Shown: positions 10,334 to 22,939 of the stretch, piece after piece
How the letters are laid out: the number at the start of each line of letters is the position of its first letter
Numbering within the stretch: the stretch's first letter is position 1
Origin: Siphlonurus alternatus
Taxonomy: Eukaryota > Arthropoda > Insecta > Ephemeroptera > Siphlonuridae
Length of the DNA stretch: 64,000 nucleotides
Direction of reading: 5' to 3'
NCBI GenBank assembly: GCA_949825025.1
Contig: OX463788.1
Coordinates: 34,149,078-34,213,077 of the forward strand
The notes under the pieces: model-generated
Told to the model about the DNA's origin: nothing
The model's input: the letters and a program-made list of their open reading frames with translations, nothing else
The model's database searches: none
Position numbers and translations under genes: made by a program

Positions 10334-12488
10334 CTGAAAACAGCAAGTGACAATTAACTCCTGGTTGCTTCTGATTGGACAATTGATAATTATATATGTG
10401 GATTTCTTACAATGTGAAACGCTATACATAAATTAAAAATGTCTATTATATAGTAACTGCTAATTGTAAGAAAACAACAAAGAACATTACTAATACATAA
10501 AAATAATTTACCAAGCTGACAATATAAGTTCTCCACTGTTTCACATTTGGCTCATTTCAATTTGAACATAACTAGTTGTGCGGCGATATGTACGCACTGC
10601 GTCGTAAGAAGCACACAATGAAAGGAGATAGTATTTCGGTTTTAATTTTATTTATTATAATTATTTTTTTTTTTTTTTCAGTAGTGGAAGTTTTAAAATA
10701 GTCTGCTGCGATTTTATACAAATAACAATATAAATAATAAACTAAATTTAGCAACTTAAATTAAATGTAAATTTCAAACAAATGTAACTCAAATCTAATG
10801 AATTAATTCTGTACAGAAGATAACGAAACTTTATACGCCTTCCGATCCACACCATGAAATGACAAAACAACAGTTTCAAAATAAATAACACTATCTACAT
10901 ATGCATTCATGTTTATAATAGTTACAATGCTTGAAAAAAATTTACGCAATAAAATGCAAAGTATGTATTGTATGTATCTACATTTTATAGCTCAAATGTG
11001 TATATGGATTGGTTAATGTTGATTGAAGATTTGCAAGCTCTCCAGGCAATGATGCATGTAATAAATAGATTATTAGTGGGTAGTAGAACTTGCTTGTATG
11101 TTTTGATATATATGTGGTATAATGACACATTATTGCCCTGTGAGTAAACTGCTTGTGGTCATTGCGAAACTGCCAGCATTCCGCGTGGTGAGAGAGCTAG
11201 GTTGAGGTATATAGAAGACGCCAACCAGCTTAATTAGGTGTGTGCGTGCCAGTCTGTACTCCTGTACTGTGTATATAAGATGTACGTACGTGCATGCGTG
11301 CAGGCGAGATCTCGAGTATTATATTATATGTAGCTCGATGAAATGTACAAGTAAAATAAGCAGTCAGGATTGTTTTTACTTACTGCAATGGTGACGTAAG
11401 TCATAAAATATGGAGACGGGGATCCATCTCATTTATTTATATTACTAATAATATCGTACGTAACTTTTATAATAAAATACCATGCACTTCAAGTTTTCTT
11501 ACATATATATTATAGGTAAATAAATAAACGTTATACAAATGTTATGTTGATAGAGTTAGCATAGCATTTTCAGTATAGAATTTATTTTGTAAATTCGTTG
11601 ATTATTTTATTAATTGCCGTTCTTTCTAACTTACTAGAGGTTATAATTATTATTTAATATATATGATAAGAATGTAATTAATGATTGATAATACAATATT
11701 CTATTATAAAATTATGAGATGAGATTTTATTTATTAATCCCGGTCATATGTTCTAATTTTAATCGTTTAGAGAAAGCACTGATTTAACAATGAATTCTAG
11801 ATATGCAGGGCAATTAAATAATTGTGGGCTCCGTCTTTTTGATCTCGTGTGGTCTGTGCACTGTAAATTCCTAATTATTCTTGATGTCCCATTTCATGAA
11901 AACAACGACATGCTCTTTATGATCATCATCATCATCTTTTTTTTACATATTACGAAATTTGATGCAATTTAAATTATATTAAAGTTTATTTACCTCCATG
12001 TAATGGTCTAAACTTTCTTTAATTAAATTTATCTGTAAGCTATTACTAGTGCATAAATCATAATTAGAGTAGAATAATAATTACAATTAACTATCTACAT
12101 GGACAATTTCATCTCCGACTTCTTCAGTGGTGATTTTTTTAGTATTAATTTATAATTACTTGACCTTTCCAGGAAATTGTTTACATTTGATCTGGGTACG
12201 GCCAAGGTCTTGGATAATATCAGATAAAATAAACAACAACAACTTACATGAGGTCATCTTTGTTGATTGATGGTGATAAAAAAAAATCTTAAATGTCTCT
12301 GAAAGATTTCATAATTCGATAGATCTCCCCTCCCCCCTCCCTTCTGTACAGTGATGTAAGTAAGTACGCTTTGCTTAACGAAAAGGCTGACATCAATAGC
12401 TTAAACAAAAGCTGTGGATTTTAACTTTATTGTTAAGAATGTGTACCTATTCATTTAAAATTCGTGAAGGTGCAGCAAACCGACTCAC
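10334..12488. other. 2.2 kb intron of the Ig gene
   Basis: AT-rich. The stretch at about 11150-11350 is less AT-rich than the rest and has no match elsewhere in the window. It could be regulatory or a remnant, but nothing identifies it. No Ig-like exon was seen on either strand. Confidence 0.4.
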
Positions 12489-12803
12489 CTCTGCGCAGCA
12501 CGGTGAGCGCCACGGGCTGCGTCGACTGGAAGTTAAGCTGGTTGCGGGGTCGCACGCCGCACGACCACTCGCCTGCCTGCTCAAGCTGCGCTGCACGGAA
12601 GCGAACGCTGCAGTCACGGCTCTCGTTTCCGAATGGTGGAAACTCTTTCACTGGAATCCGCGGTGCATTTGTCTGGTTGAGAGGTCGCCATGTCCAGCGG
12701 CACCACTCGACCTCGGCACCACGTTGAACCACGCACCTCAACACAGCTGCCTCTCCGGACTGTACCTCGGTAGATTCTGGACGCTCACTGAACTGCACGT
12801 TGT
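12489..12803 (-). CDS. Ig-like domain exon, 105 codons
   Basis: Second of the five Ig exons in gene order. The acceptor ends GTGCTGCAG and the donor is a perfect AGAG followed by GTGAGT; phase 1 at both ends. One Ig domain with cysteines at about residues 24, 35, 65 and 82; motifs VLRC, CRWTW, FGNESRDCSVRF and GEWSCGV. The gap between the first two cysteines is two residues longer than in the other four. Two sequons are present (NQT and NES). The next exon upstream, at 29386, is 16.6 kb away across an intron filled with transposons. Confidence 0.86.
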
Positions 12804-13431
12804 CTGCAGCACAAACAAGACACGTGAACAGTAGAAAGTCATTGATACTCGTTTCAACACATTAATTCCCTATATCAATGTAATTTATCCCAAGTAAACA
12901 AATATTATTATTATTGAGTGTCAAATTATTTAAGTTTGGCACTTATAATTCTTATATTTTTTTCTGGATTTAAATTTGCATATATTTCATATTTATTTTA
13001 TTGCTTTTCTAACTATATTGTTTTGCATTTATTGCTTATAAATATTGCTTGATGGACAGTTCTAAAATTTTCAGACGTCGACTCTCATAAAAGAAATAGA
13101 CAATGTTCAAGGTAACATCATGGCCGGTGATCAAACTCATTAATCATTTTTTTTAAACATGTTTGTTTTTTCGTGATAATTATTAAAATAAGCAAAGGTA
13201 AACAGACCAATGTAAAAAAAAGTAGATTGAATTGCCAACACTACTATTATAAAAACTGCGTGTGATATTTTTCAATTAACAAGGGAGCTGCAATGGTTCT
13301 TCTCAGGGGTTGTATGATATATATGTGAAATCAGGTAACATCGAATTAATAAATATGTAACCAATGAAAAAAATCAATCTACTCAGCAGTTGTCCAACAT
13401 ATTAGTGCATTGTTGCACAAGCAAAATCAGC
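12804..13431. other. Start of the 16.6 kb Ig intron, AT-rich
   Basis: No feature recognised apart from AT-rich DNA. Confidence 0.4.
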
Positions 13432-13462
13432 ACTCTCTCTCTCTCTATCTCTCTCTCTCTCC
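13432..13462. repeat. (CT)n microsatellite
   Basis: CT dinucleotide run with one TAT interruption, directly upstream of a LINE 3' fragment. Confidence 0.9.
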
Positions 13463-13782
13463 GTTTCGTTGAGATTCAGTAATGGCGTTTCAACAATACC
13501 AACTGAACGACAGCTCTATTTTTTTTCAAAACAGTAATAATTATAACAAGCTTCCATTGTGTATAAAATGTATAACTCAGTATAGTGATTTTAAAAGAGC
13601 CGTAAAGGTATTATTAATTGTTGAAGAATTGTTTTTTTAATGTATCCGCCTATGTTACATTTAGTTTTTAAGTATGCATTTTATTTTTTGATGTGTCTTA
13701 CCATCTCATGCAGAGTGTCTTCATCATGGTTGTGTCTGTATGTTTTGAAAATGACCAATAAAGAATTGAATTGAATTGAATT
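13463..13782 (+). mobile_element. 5'-truncated LINE 3' end with (GAATT)n tail
   Basis: The short frame around 13540-13635 reads YNKLPLCIK...SDFKRAVKVLL, the typical last residues of a non-LTR retrotransposon ORF2. An AT-rich 3' UTR follows, then AATAAAGAATTGAATTGAAT, a short tandem tail typical of LINEs. The upstream part is decayed. Confidence 0.65.
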
Positions 13783-13978
13783 AGTGCATTCTAGATTTTT
13801 AAAATGAAATCATTTCCTTCGAAGAGAAAATTGTTGGTTTGTTTATATTAATATACATGCAGTTATTTATTTAATACCGATATTACCGATTGTTGCTATG
13901 AATTTAGCCATAATTAAAAATAACTTGTATCAATTGCTATAAATTTTATAGCAGTAAGCACAAGTATACGTCATATAA

Positions 13979-14119
13979 AGAGGCATTCACAAAGCCTTAA
14001 GGCCACATTTAGGGCTCGATAATTGAAGACCAGAAATTTTGGGTCTAAAAAGCATGCCTAAAAACAGGCTTTAAATTATCGAGCCCTAAATGTGGCCTTA
14101 GGGCTTTGTGAATGCCCCT
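13979..14119. mobile_element. Palindromic MITE (GGGGCATTCACAAAGC family), copy 2
   Basis: 141 bp hairpin whose ends (GGCATTCACAAAGCC and GGGCTTTGTGAATGCCCC) match the MITE at 8428. TATAA lies on both sides and probably contains the target duplication. The internal arms differ from copy 1. Confidence 0.8.
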
Positions 14120-14272
14120 TATAAAATTATAACAATATCTTTACAAGATTTTACAAGAATTATAACAAGATCAAATTACGAAACTGTATTATGAAGATTT
14201 GAGACCATGAGTTAAAAAAATTGATAATTACCATTTGAGATGAAGCTTCAGGCTATACCATTTATTATATAG

Positions 14273-14542
14273 CTCAACCTTTCAGGTGATGCAATTAATG
14301 TATGTAACAACTCTGACGTGATCTATATGCTAGTAGGTAAAATTGAAGGTGAATATGAAATTAGGAACCCTCACCAAATGTATCCACAGATTAAAATTGT
14401 CAACATTGAGACAAATGATTTACTTCCTTCTGAAAAACCTGAAGAAATTTGTATGGACCTGACTGATAGCATAATCAAGCAAAATAATTTTGAAGGTAAA
14501 TACTTTGAAATTGTGAGCATTAGTAAACCAAATAGAAATAAC
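14273..14542 (+). pseudogene. LINE ORF1, N-terminal fragment
   Basis: Open from the stop at 14270. It encodes the part of the gag-like protein that precedes the zinc knuckles (VIYMLVGKIEGEYEIRNPHQ and onward). It ends at the 8-bp target duplication GAAATAAC, where the hAT-type element starts. The frame resumes at 16019 without a shift if one target copy is kept, which confirms that both parts belong to one gene. The true start codon is not identifiable. Confidence 0.75.
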
Positions 14543-16010
14543 AGTGGTGAAAGTAAGCCGGTGCGCGCCAGTGCGCCGCACTGGTAAGACATTTGACGCC
14601 AGTGCGGCGCACTGGTAAGACACTGATCGAAATTTACTAAAAAAATCAATAATTTTTAATGAAAAAAACAATATTTGCAAGTGTGAACGGATCACATTAT
14701 AAACCATTATAATCATGCTCAATACATGTTCTTGTACTTTGATTTTATTTATCTCACGAAGTTTTAACTTGCACGTACTTTCTTTTAAAGTCAAAATTTT
14801 GTACTAAAAAAAAGTAATTGAAATCCATGTTGAATGTATTTACTTATTTTATTTATATTTTTCATTGGGTAAAAGATAAAAATAAATTGACAATTTAAAT
14901 TGTGATACAAAATTGTTGCATTATAAATAAATAGTAAGTGCTACAGTAAAACATTATTTTAAAAGACTACGATAAAAAAGTTAATTTTAATATTTTTCTC
15001 ACAAACGCCTAGCTTTTTTTTTATTGGCGCGCGAGCCTGAGAACACATTTATTTATTATGTAATTTTTTTTAAATTTTTTTAATCAAAGAATGTTTTATA
15101 TTTTATATATATTTTTTTAAATATCTGTAAGTTTACTGCTTACTGGGTTTACTATTTTATCTTCAATTTTCCTATAAATTGGTAGTCATTATCACTTTTT
15201 TAAAATTGTAACCTATACATCTTTTTGGAATTTTTTTATTAAATTAATTTTTGAGACATTTTAAACGATAATTTAATTATTTAAAAAAATGTATCATTTA
15301 TTAAATTAATTAAATTTATAGAATATTCTAAATTGTGAAACAGTTCATTAAAATATTTTTATTGTATTAACACTGCTGCTAGACATAGACAACTTGTTTG
15401 CGATTTTTTTTCATATTAAAAGTTATGTTTTAATTTTCATTAGCCAGCACAGATATTTTTGAATATTTTTTTTATCATGCAATTTAATATGCGACACTAC
15501 ATTTTTTTTTAATCGGTTAAAAGTTTGAATAATTATTTAATTTTACTTATTTTGTGGGATTTTCAATATTTTTTCTGGAAAAACGGCTCCGTAAAAAAAT
15601 ATTTTATTTTTAAATCGAAAATTCATTAATGAATTTATGATAGATTACGTACGTATTTTTTAATTGGTACCATAGTTCAAGTAAAGTTTAAGTAAAAAGC
15701 TGTTTTCTGTGCCAAAATTTTGCATGTTAAACGCCTCCGAGACACCAACTTTGGGAAATTTTTGGTTTTCATTTCTTAATTGATAGAGGGCAGGTTTTAA
15801 AATATTTTTAGAAAATAAATTCTTTAAAAAAATGTAATCGCTCACTCTATTTAAAAAATTAATTATAAATCAATTTTAGTGCAACTTTCAATTAAAAAAA
15901 ATAAGCCACGCCCCTTTTTCCCAAAAAATCGCGCCTCCGGCGGGGGTTTGGGCCCTTCAGGCCTCTATCTGAAGCGCACTGGTAAGAATTTGAAACTACT
16001 TTCACCACTG
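14543..16010. mobile_element. Non-autonomous hAT-type element inside LINE ORF1
   Basis: 1468 bp. Its ends AGTGGTGAAAGTA and TACTTTCACCACTG are inverted, and it is flanked by an exact 8-bp duplication GAAATAAC (14535-14542 and 16011-16018), the hallmark of hAT transposition. The left subterminal region repeats CGCACTGGTAAGACA-like motifs. The right half carries one arm of the GAGTGAGCG foldback family (to 15850, next to TTAA). A GC-rich piece at about 15901-15960 precedes the right end. No transposase is visible. Confidence 0.85.
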
Positions 16011-16018
16011 GAAATAAC

Positions 16019-16400
16019 AAAGTGTTTGCTATAGCTAAATTGGATTATCAGTTGTATAAAGACATCAGCAGCAATAACAACAAATTGTTTGTCAAATACC
16101 AAAGATGCACTGTGTTTGATCATATTTCTTTGCTGAGATGCTTCAAGTGTTGTGGTTATAATCATATAGCCAAGTACTGCAGGAATAGGACAGTCTGTCG
16201 ATAGCCACTGTGGTAGAGAGCACAACTACAGAGACTGCACATACCGTGAAGAAACGTCTTTCTGCCAAAACTGCTATCGGGACCCCAATCGTGATCCTGA
16301 TCAAGGTATGAACCATGGTGCTATGGACAGAACCTGTCCAATTTACGGTGCTGAAATACAGTTGCATAGGAAAAAAGTTGTAGAGAACATGTAGGTCAGG
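16019..16400 (+). pseudogene. LINE ORF1, zinc-knuckle C-terminal part
   Basis: Continues the frame of 14273-14542. A CCHC zinc knuckle (CFKCCGYNHIAKYC, spacing 2-4-4) lies at about 16140-16185. A second (HCGREHNYRDC) follows in a different frame, so a 1-bp indel at about 16200 has created the stop there. A further Cys pair (FCQNC) follows. These knuckles bind nucleic acid in LINE ORF1 proteins. Confidence 0.8.
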
Positions 16401-16479
16401 AGCCTACAGTATGCCTCTGACATTTTTTACTCGAATTCGCAAGGTTTTCATACCGATAAAATAGCTAGTATTATAAAAG

Positions 16480-17924
16480 AGACCTATTGCAATATGTTTA
16501 TCTGAATCTCATGTAACTACTGATATATTTGAAAATGAGCTTTATATTCATGGATATAATCTAATTAACTGTTTAAGTCAAAGTAGGCATACGGGAGGAT
16601 GTCTACTTTATATCAGGGAAGATTTTAAAATCAAATATATGTTTGATCATAATATTCCTGGCTGCATATGGATAGCTGGGGCAACTATAGTAAAAAATAA
16701 AAGAGAATTGGATCTTTTTGTTTTATATAGATCTCCGACTAGTGCTGAGGCTGATTTTTTTGAATTATGGATTGATAAACTGCTTAAATCTAAAAATAAA
16801 TTTTTACTAGTGGGGGACTTTAATTTTGATCTTCTAGATAAATATAAGGGTAGAGAAATGAGACAATTGTTAGAAAGCTCCAATCTGTCTCAACTAATTA
16901 ACGTCCCGACAAGAATTACCAACCATAGCGAAACTCTTATTGATTACGCAGTCACTAATTCTGACTTATTTAAAGTTAATTTTAATGAAACAGATAATAT
17001 CAGTGATCATGAGTGTTTTAATATAAATTTGTATGAACATTTTCTACCTACTCTAAGAAATGTTAATATTAAGAACAACACTAAGGCTTATAAATATATT
17101 ATAATAATACCAAAAAATGTAATATTGAAATGCTTCGAGAAAATTTATCCGTATTTTCTTGGAACAATGATTTATTTAATATAGATCAACTTGCAGATGA
17201 ATAAGTAAATAATATAAAAAAGGAGATTAATTTATGCAGTCAAGCATATAATATTAGACCATTTAAGTACAAACCATGGCTATTTAATAATAAAAAAATT
17301 ATGAGAGCTAAAGTAAATAAAAATGATGCGTACAAGGTATATAAGTCAAATAAATGTAATAACGACTGGGAATTGTACAAAAAAGCCAGAAATAAATATT
17401 CAAAGATTTTAAGAAAAGAAAAAACAATTTATTTTCAAAATTAAATTGATAAACAAAAAAACAAAAGTAAAGAAATGTGGAACACTCTTAAAGAACTCAC
17501 AGATAATGAAAATAAAAAATTCAGTGGATGTCAAGATTTTGATAAAGTAATTTTTCCAAATAATGATAATAATCAAAATTCGAAAAATAATACTGCTTCT
17601 AATTTCAACAACTTTTTTATTGATAGCATTACAGATATTATTTCTACTATTCCAGATATTGATAATAATGATATGCTTTATAAATTTGCAAATAATATTC
17701 CTACACAATGTAAGTTTAATAAATTTAAAGTAATGAATTTTCAAGATTTAAAAAATATGGTTAATGGACTTAATAGTAATACAGCCTCATTTGATGAAAT
17801 TAGTATTGACATTATTAAAAAAACTTTTGATATTGTTGGTAAACAACTTCTGAATATAATTAACGTATCACTCAGGACCGGGAAATTTCCTAAAAACTGG
17901 AAAAAATCATTAATTAAATTAATT
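16480..17924 (+). pseudogene. LINE ORF2: endonuclease, linker and start of RT
   Basis: The endonuclease domain is at about 16480-17050: LSESHVTT near the start, LYRSP, the catalytic LVGDFNFDLL, VPTRIT, LIDYAVTN and the terminal ISDHE. These are the landmarks of the APE-like nuclease that nicks target DNA. Stops near 17203 and 17442 interrupt the Lys-rich linker. The fingers region of the reverse transcriptase follows (NGLNSNTASFDEIS, GKFPKNWKKSLIKLI), and the copy is then cut by LINE 2 at an ATTAATT site. Confidence 0.85.
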
Positions 17925-18960
17925 ACAGTGTCAAGAGAAATTACTTGCATAGAGGACTCGCAGGTACTTCAGAATGACCTCAACACAATATTTATTTGGT
18001 GTCAGCTTAATAAAATGTCTCTAAATGCATTGAAGTCAAAATATATTTGTCTTACTAGATCTAATACTCCTATTTAGTCATCATATCATGTCAACAATAA
18101 TGTTATTGCTCAATGTGAAACCCTGAAGCTCCTTGGAGTCACTATTTCTAGTAATCTCAAGTGGAATATTCAGACAGAAATTTCTCGTAAGAAGGCCATG
18201 AATATACTGGGGATGATTTCAAAGAGTTTCAGGGGTGGCAAAGTTAAACCAACTAGGATGCTCTACCTGGCTTTGGTTAGATCTATCATGCTGTATGGTA
18301 CGCCTGCTTGGCACCCTACATCAACTTGTAATATTGATAAACTAGAGCAAGTGCAAAGCAGAGCAACTAGAATGATCTTGGGACATCGCAAGTTTGACAA
18401 GTGTGATGAGAGGGGACTCGTCTTGTGCAGTGCAATATTCCCTCAATAAGAGCTATGCTGCAGAGAACTGATCTCTCTTTCTTTAAAAAATGTCTGTCAG
18501 GTCGTCAGGTGTTTATGACTTTCAGGTTTTTGGACCCAATAGGGTTTCTGTCATTACTCGAAGGGAAGGTAAGAGAGGGTCTGGGACTGTGCTTTCCACT
18601 CCCCGTGGCTACTCTAGTGCATACCTTTCTTCTCTTTTCCCAAGAGTTGTGAAAGCGTACAATGCATTACCTGATTGTGATGAGGATGGATATGTTATCA
18701 ACATGGAATAACGTTACTTATTTTCATTGTATATATTGTTATTTATGTTCACATGTTTTATTTGTGTTTATTTTTGTATTGTTTTCTAATTTGACGAAGT
18801 AGTTTTTTTTCTGATTTTATGTGTTGGGTGACTGATCACTTTTGTGCATGGGTTATGCCTTTTTTTGTCACCCTTTGAGCTATTTATTTTAACTAATCAA
18901 TACTGTTGCACATAATATTGTATTGTATTTCATTTTGCTCAATAAACAGTTATTATTATT
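17925..18960 (+). mobile_element. Second LINE, 5'-truncated, inserted in the RT of the first
   Basis: About 1.04 kb in the same orientation as its host, flanked by ATTAATT (17918-17924 and 18961-18967), a target duplication. It encodes the C-terminal part of a different reverse transcriptase: LNDLNTIFIWCQ-like thumb residues, LLGVTISSNLKW, MLYGTPAWHP and LEQVQSRATRMI. Stop codons and a frameshift show decay. The 3' UTR has a hairpin (stem GGGTGAC with GTCACCC, 18825-18875), then AATAAACAG and a (TTA)n tail. Confidence 0.85.
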
Positions 18961-18967
18961 ATTAATT

Positions 18968-19624
18968 GCTAAAGTAAAAAATTCTACTAATCCTGCAGGC
19001 TATAGACCAATTAACATGCTACCAGCATATGAAAAATTACTAGAACTTGTAGTTAAAGATCAATTATATGATTATTTTGTATCAAATAATTTGTTTTACA
19101 AGCATCAGTCTGGATTCATGAAAAATGTGTCAACTGAATCCTCACTGCAGTTTTTACTGTCAAATTGGCGTAATGATTTAGATAAGGACAATGTTATTAT
19201 TTCTGTGATGATTGATCTTAAAAGGGCTTTTGAAACAATTGATAGAAAAATTCATATAAAAAAATTAAAATGTTACGGAATTGACGGTATAGTCCTACAA
19301 TGGTTTCAAAGCTATTTAGAAGATAGAGAGCAATGTGTTGTTATTGGTAATGAGTAATGAGTCGTCGGAATATAGAACTAACAATGTTGGTGTCCGCAAG
19401 GATCGGTTTTGGGTCCTTTATTATTTATAATTTATATAAATGATATGTATTTACATGTAAAATATTCTCTTATTAATCTTTTCGCAGACGATACTCTAAT
19501 CTCTATTTCAGGTAAAATGTTTAAAATTTTATGCGAAAATTTGAATAAGGATTTAGAACATTTGTACTATTGGTTTAATTTAAATAAGTTGAAACTGAAT
19601 GTAAAAAAGACAATCTGCATGTTA
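18968..19624 (+). pseudogene. LINE ORF2: reverse transcriptase palm
   Basis: Resumes the first LINE. The RT blocks are in order: GYRPINMLPAYEKLLE, FYKHQSGF, VMIDLKRAFETID (first catalytic Asp), WFQSYLEDREQC, then a decayed GVPQGSVLGPLLF block, and LFADDT with the catalytic Asp pair at about 19485. A missing base at about 19395 breaks the frame in the GVPQGS block. It is interrupted by a foldback MITE at 19625. Confidence 0.88.
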
Positions 19625-19943
19625 ATGGAGTATTGACCTTAAATTTTTTTATTGCAGAAATGGATAGAGGGTGCAAAGTTATGCTACCCTGATTTTTTTC
19701 CGATTTTTTAGAGAACGGGAAGTATTTTTAAAAAATTATTGAAAGGTCTTTTTGTGACGTCAAAAGACGCCGCTCTTTAAGAAAGAGATAGGACTTGACG
19801 CCGCGTGACGTCACAAATAGAACTTTCAATAATTTTTTAAAAATACTTCCCGGTCTCTAAAAAATCGGAAAAAAATCAGGGTAGCATAATTTTTCACCCT
19901 CTATCCATTTCTGCAATAAAAAAAATTGAGGACAATACTCCAT
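19625..19943. mobile_element. Foldback MITE, GAGTATCGACC family, within the LINE
   Basis: 319 bp. Left end ATGGAGTATTGACC and right end GGACAATACTCCAT are inverted, with long arms containing TGGATAGAGGGTG, CTACCCTGATTTTTT and TATTTTTAAAAAATT. TA precedes and TG follows, so a TA duplication may have mutated. The centre carries TGTGACGTCA on both sides of an AAGAGCGG/AAGAAAGAG spacer. Confidence 0.85.
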
Positions 19944-20131
19944 TGCTAATTCTAATAGAAAAATTAGTAATATACTAAGTAATAATGCCAACGTAAATGT
20001 TATTCTTGACAGAGAAGTTTTAAAATTTGAAGAAAGTGTTAAATATCTTGGTGTAGTAATTGATTCTAATCTAAATTTTAATGAACATATTGAAAAAATG
20101 TCGAAAAAGATTGGGAAAAAAATTGGTTACT
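19944..20131 (+). pseudogene. LINE ORF2: RT thumb fragment
   Basis: Between two insertions. It reads SVKYLGVVIDSNLNFNEHI, the conserved YLGV.ID block after the RT palm, and stops at the 3.6 kb element. The frame continues at 23727 if one copy of the CT duplication is kept. Confidence 0.85.
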
Positions 20132-20149
20132 CCCTTGTCTAAAAATGAG

Positions 20150-20640
20150 CCTATGGTCAAGTGGTTGACTACTGCCCAATGGTGAATTGGCCATTGGTCA
20201 AGTGGTCAAGGTCAAGTAGTCATGGTCTAATGGTCCATTGGTCACGGTCTAATGGTCCATTGGTCACGGTCTAATGGTCACGGTCTAATGGTCACGGTCT
20301 AATGGTCCATTGGTCACGGTCTAATGGTCCATTGGTCACGGTCTAATGGTCCATTGGTCACGGTGGTCTAATGGTCCATTGGTCACGGTCTAATGGTCTT
20401 ATGGTCACGGTCTAATGGTCCATTGGTCACGGTCTAATGGTCCATTGGTCACGGTCTAATGGTCCATTGGTCACGGTCCAATGGTCCATTGGTCACGGTC
20501 CAATGGTCCATTGGTCACGGTCCAATGGTCCAGTAGGCACGGTCTAATGGTCCAGTCTTCACGGTCTAAATGGTCCCCAGTCATCATGCAGTTTCAAGTG
20601 GTCCAATGGTCATTTCAAGATGTTCCCGCGTGCCGTACAT
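20150..20640 (+). repeat. TGGTCA minisatellite, left array
   Basis: Tandem copies of about 22 bp (CACGGTCTAATGGTCCATTG plus GT) with deletions and variants. It forms the left subterminal region of the 3.6 kb element. Confidence 0.9.
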
Positions 20641-20861
20641 CACGATGCAGCAATCATTTTATTCAGCCACAGATTCGATAGGGGAAGTATTGCTACAACA
20701 TGTAATAAAATTAAATTTCCACATTTTTACTTTGATTTGGTAAAATATTTTACCTAATTCAAAGTAAAAATGCTACAAATAAGACGAGAAACATTCGCAA
20801 GAACGTAATCAAGAAGTAAAAAGTTGCATTAACTTATATATAATATAGAGATTCGAGTTAA

Positions 20862-21504
20862 AGTAGAGTGAGCGATTGCATTTTTTTTAATATTTTATTT
20901 TCTAAAAATAGTTAAAGCTGCCCTCTATTGAGAATTGAAAACCAAAAAATTCCATCTCAAATAGTTTCACCACAAAAAATTCCCAAAGATGGTGTTTCGG
21001 AGGCCTTTGACGTGCAGCCTTATGGAACATAAAACCGCGTTTAACTCCAACATTTTCTGAACCATGCTACCATTTAAAAAATACCTACATAATCTATGAT
21101 GAATTCTTTAATGGATTTTTAAATAAATTTTTTTTTTTACGGAGCCGTTTTTTCGGAAAAAATCTTTAAGTTTTTGCGGGTTAATTCCCATAAGGATTTT
21201 CATGATTTTTTTCCAAGAAAACGACCCCGTAATTTTTTTTTATTTTAAAATTCATTAAAGAATTCATCATAGATTACGTAAGTATTTTTTAAATGGTACC
21301 ATAGTTCAGAAAAAGTTGGAGTAAAACGCGGGGTTATTTTCCATAAGGCTGCACGTTAAAGGCCTCCGAAACACCAACTTTGGGAATTTTTTGTGGTGAA
21401 ACTATTTGAGATGAAATTTTTTGGTTTTCATTTCTCAATAGAGGGCAGCTGAAACTATTTTTAAAAAATAAAATATTAAAAAAAATGAACTCGCTCACTC
21501 TACT
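20862..21504. mobile_element. GAGTGAGCG foldback, TTAA-flanked
   Basis: 643 bp palindromic element. AGTAGAGTGAGCGATTGCAT at the left pairs with GAACTCGCTCACTCTACT at the right, and the arms extend inward (CCCTCTATTGAG, CACCACAAAAAATTCCCAAA, GGTGTTTCGGAGGCCTTT). TTAA lies outside both ends. The loop contains ACGGAGCCGTTTTTTCGGAA and its partner. Relatives are at 15850 (one arm), 48660, 53351 and 63841. Confidence 0.88.
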
Positions 21505-21900
21505 TTAAAAGACGTCATGCATGAAAGCATTATAAACAGCTAGTCGAGGTTAATAATAAAAAATAGTAATTTATTCATTTTTCATAACTCGATATTTTAC
21601 TTCATTCAAGGTAAAAATACTACAAACAAGACGAAAAACATATATATTCATGACTTATAATATGCAGAATCAATGAAGAATTAAGTAAAAAAGTCATGAT
21701 GCATTTTAACTTAATTTTATATAATAATTATAGAGATCGAATTTAATAAAAGACATGATGAAAGCATTAAAAAACGAGGTTATTTGGAATAAATTTATCT
21801 TTCATAGCTCGAAAACTCCAATTCTTTTATCAAATAAGCGCTTTTTTGAAGTATATAATTACCAATAATGGCTTTCCTTTCCGCCGATCTTTTTTATCAT

Positions 21901-22685
21901 CCCCTACGATAATAATATATCAGGCCTGATATCAGGCTGATATCAGGAGGTATCAGGCTGATATCAGGGGGTATCAGGCTGATGTCAGGTCACATCAGCC
22001 TGATATCAGGGGGACATCAGGGCTGTATCAGCCTGATATCAGGGGGTATCAGGGGAGTGTCAGGCTCCATTAGTTATAAGTTTTAACGCTAGGCGGCACC
22101 ATTGTTGCATCAAAGGAGAAAGGTTTGTTGATAGAAAAATGGCATCTACTTCAGGAGAGGAGAAAATCAACAAATAATGGTAATTAAACTATAATTCTTT
22201 AGCTTATAAGTTGTTTTGGGGGTAATATACTATGTGGGGTGTCTTTTGCTGCAGGTATTTTAGGACTCTGAGGCCTGAAATATTAGAAAATCCACCGTCT
22301 TGCTGCCTATAGCTGTGGACCATGGGACAACAGTCGAGCCAGCTAGAATAAAGGCCATGCACCTAGCTCCTATTTGCAGTATTTAAATTTTCTTCAATTT
22401 GTTTTATTGATTCTTTATTTAGTGTTAATGATGATATAGTGTTATTTATTTAATTTAATATATTCTAATAATAAAATGGGTTTTTATCTATTATAGTCCA
22501 AAATGGTAGCCATCAGGCGTTATTGTCAGGAAACCATCAGGGAACTATCAGGTGGAGACGTCAGGGAAACATCAGGCCAGCCTGATGTCAGGTTTCTTCT
22601 GTCCATGACTTCCTGATATCAGCCTGATATCAGGCTGCCCTGACATCAGCCTGATATCAGGCCTGATATATTATTATCGTAGGGG
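21901..22685. mobile_element. 785 bp TIR element with TGATATCAGG arrays
   Basis: Ends CCCCTACGATAATAATATAT are repeated inverted at the right and flanked by AT on both sides. Subterminal regions are tandem TGATATCAGGC motifs, again inverted between the two ends. The centre contains a short frame beginning ATGGCATCTACTTCAGG (about 22140), which ends after 12 codons, and a possible exon boundary near TGCTGCAG at about 22250. The coding content is not recognisable. Confidence 0.8.
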
Positions 22686-22939
22686 ATGTACGTCCCAAGA
22701 GCTGATAAACATTATTGACTGTTTAAGGCTACCTGGAACAATAAATACGACACAAAGAAACAAGAACTTCACAAAATAACAGTTCATAATAAGTTTTATG
22801 TGCAAAAATGGTACTTATCTGATGTAAAACTGCTTAAAATATACGAATTCAGAGATTTTATCTTCAATATGCTCCTCGTGGTGACGCCATGTTTTTTTCT
22901 AGCACCGGATACATCACGTGACCCGCGCATGCGCAGTTG

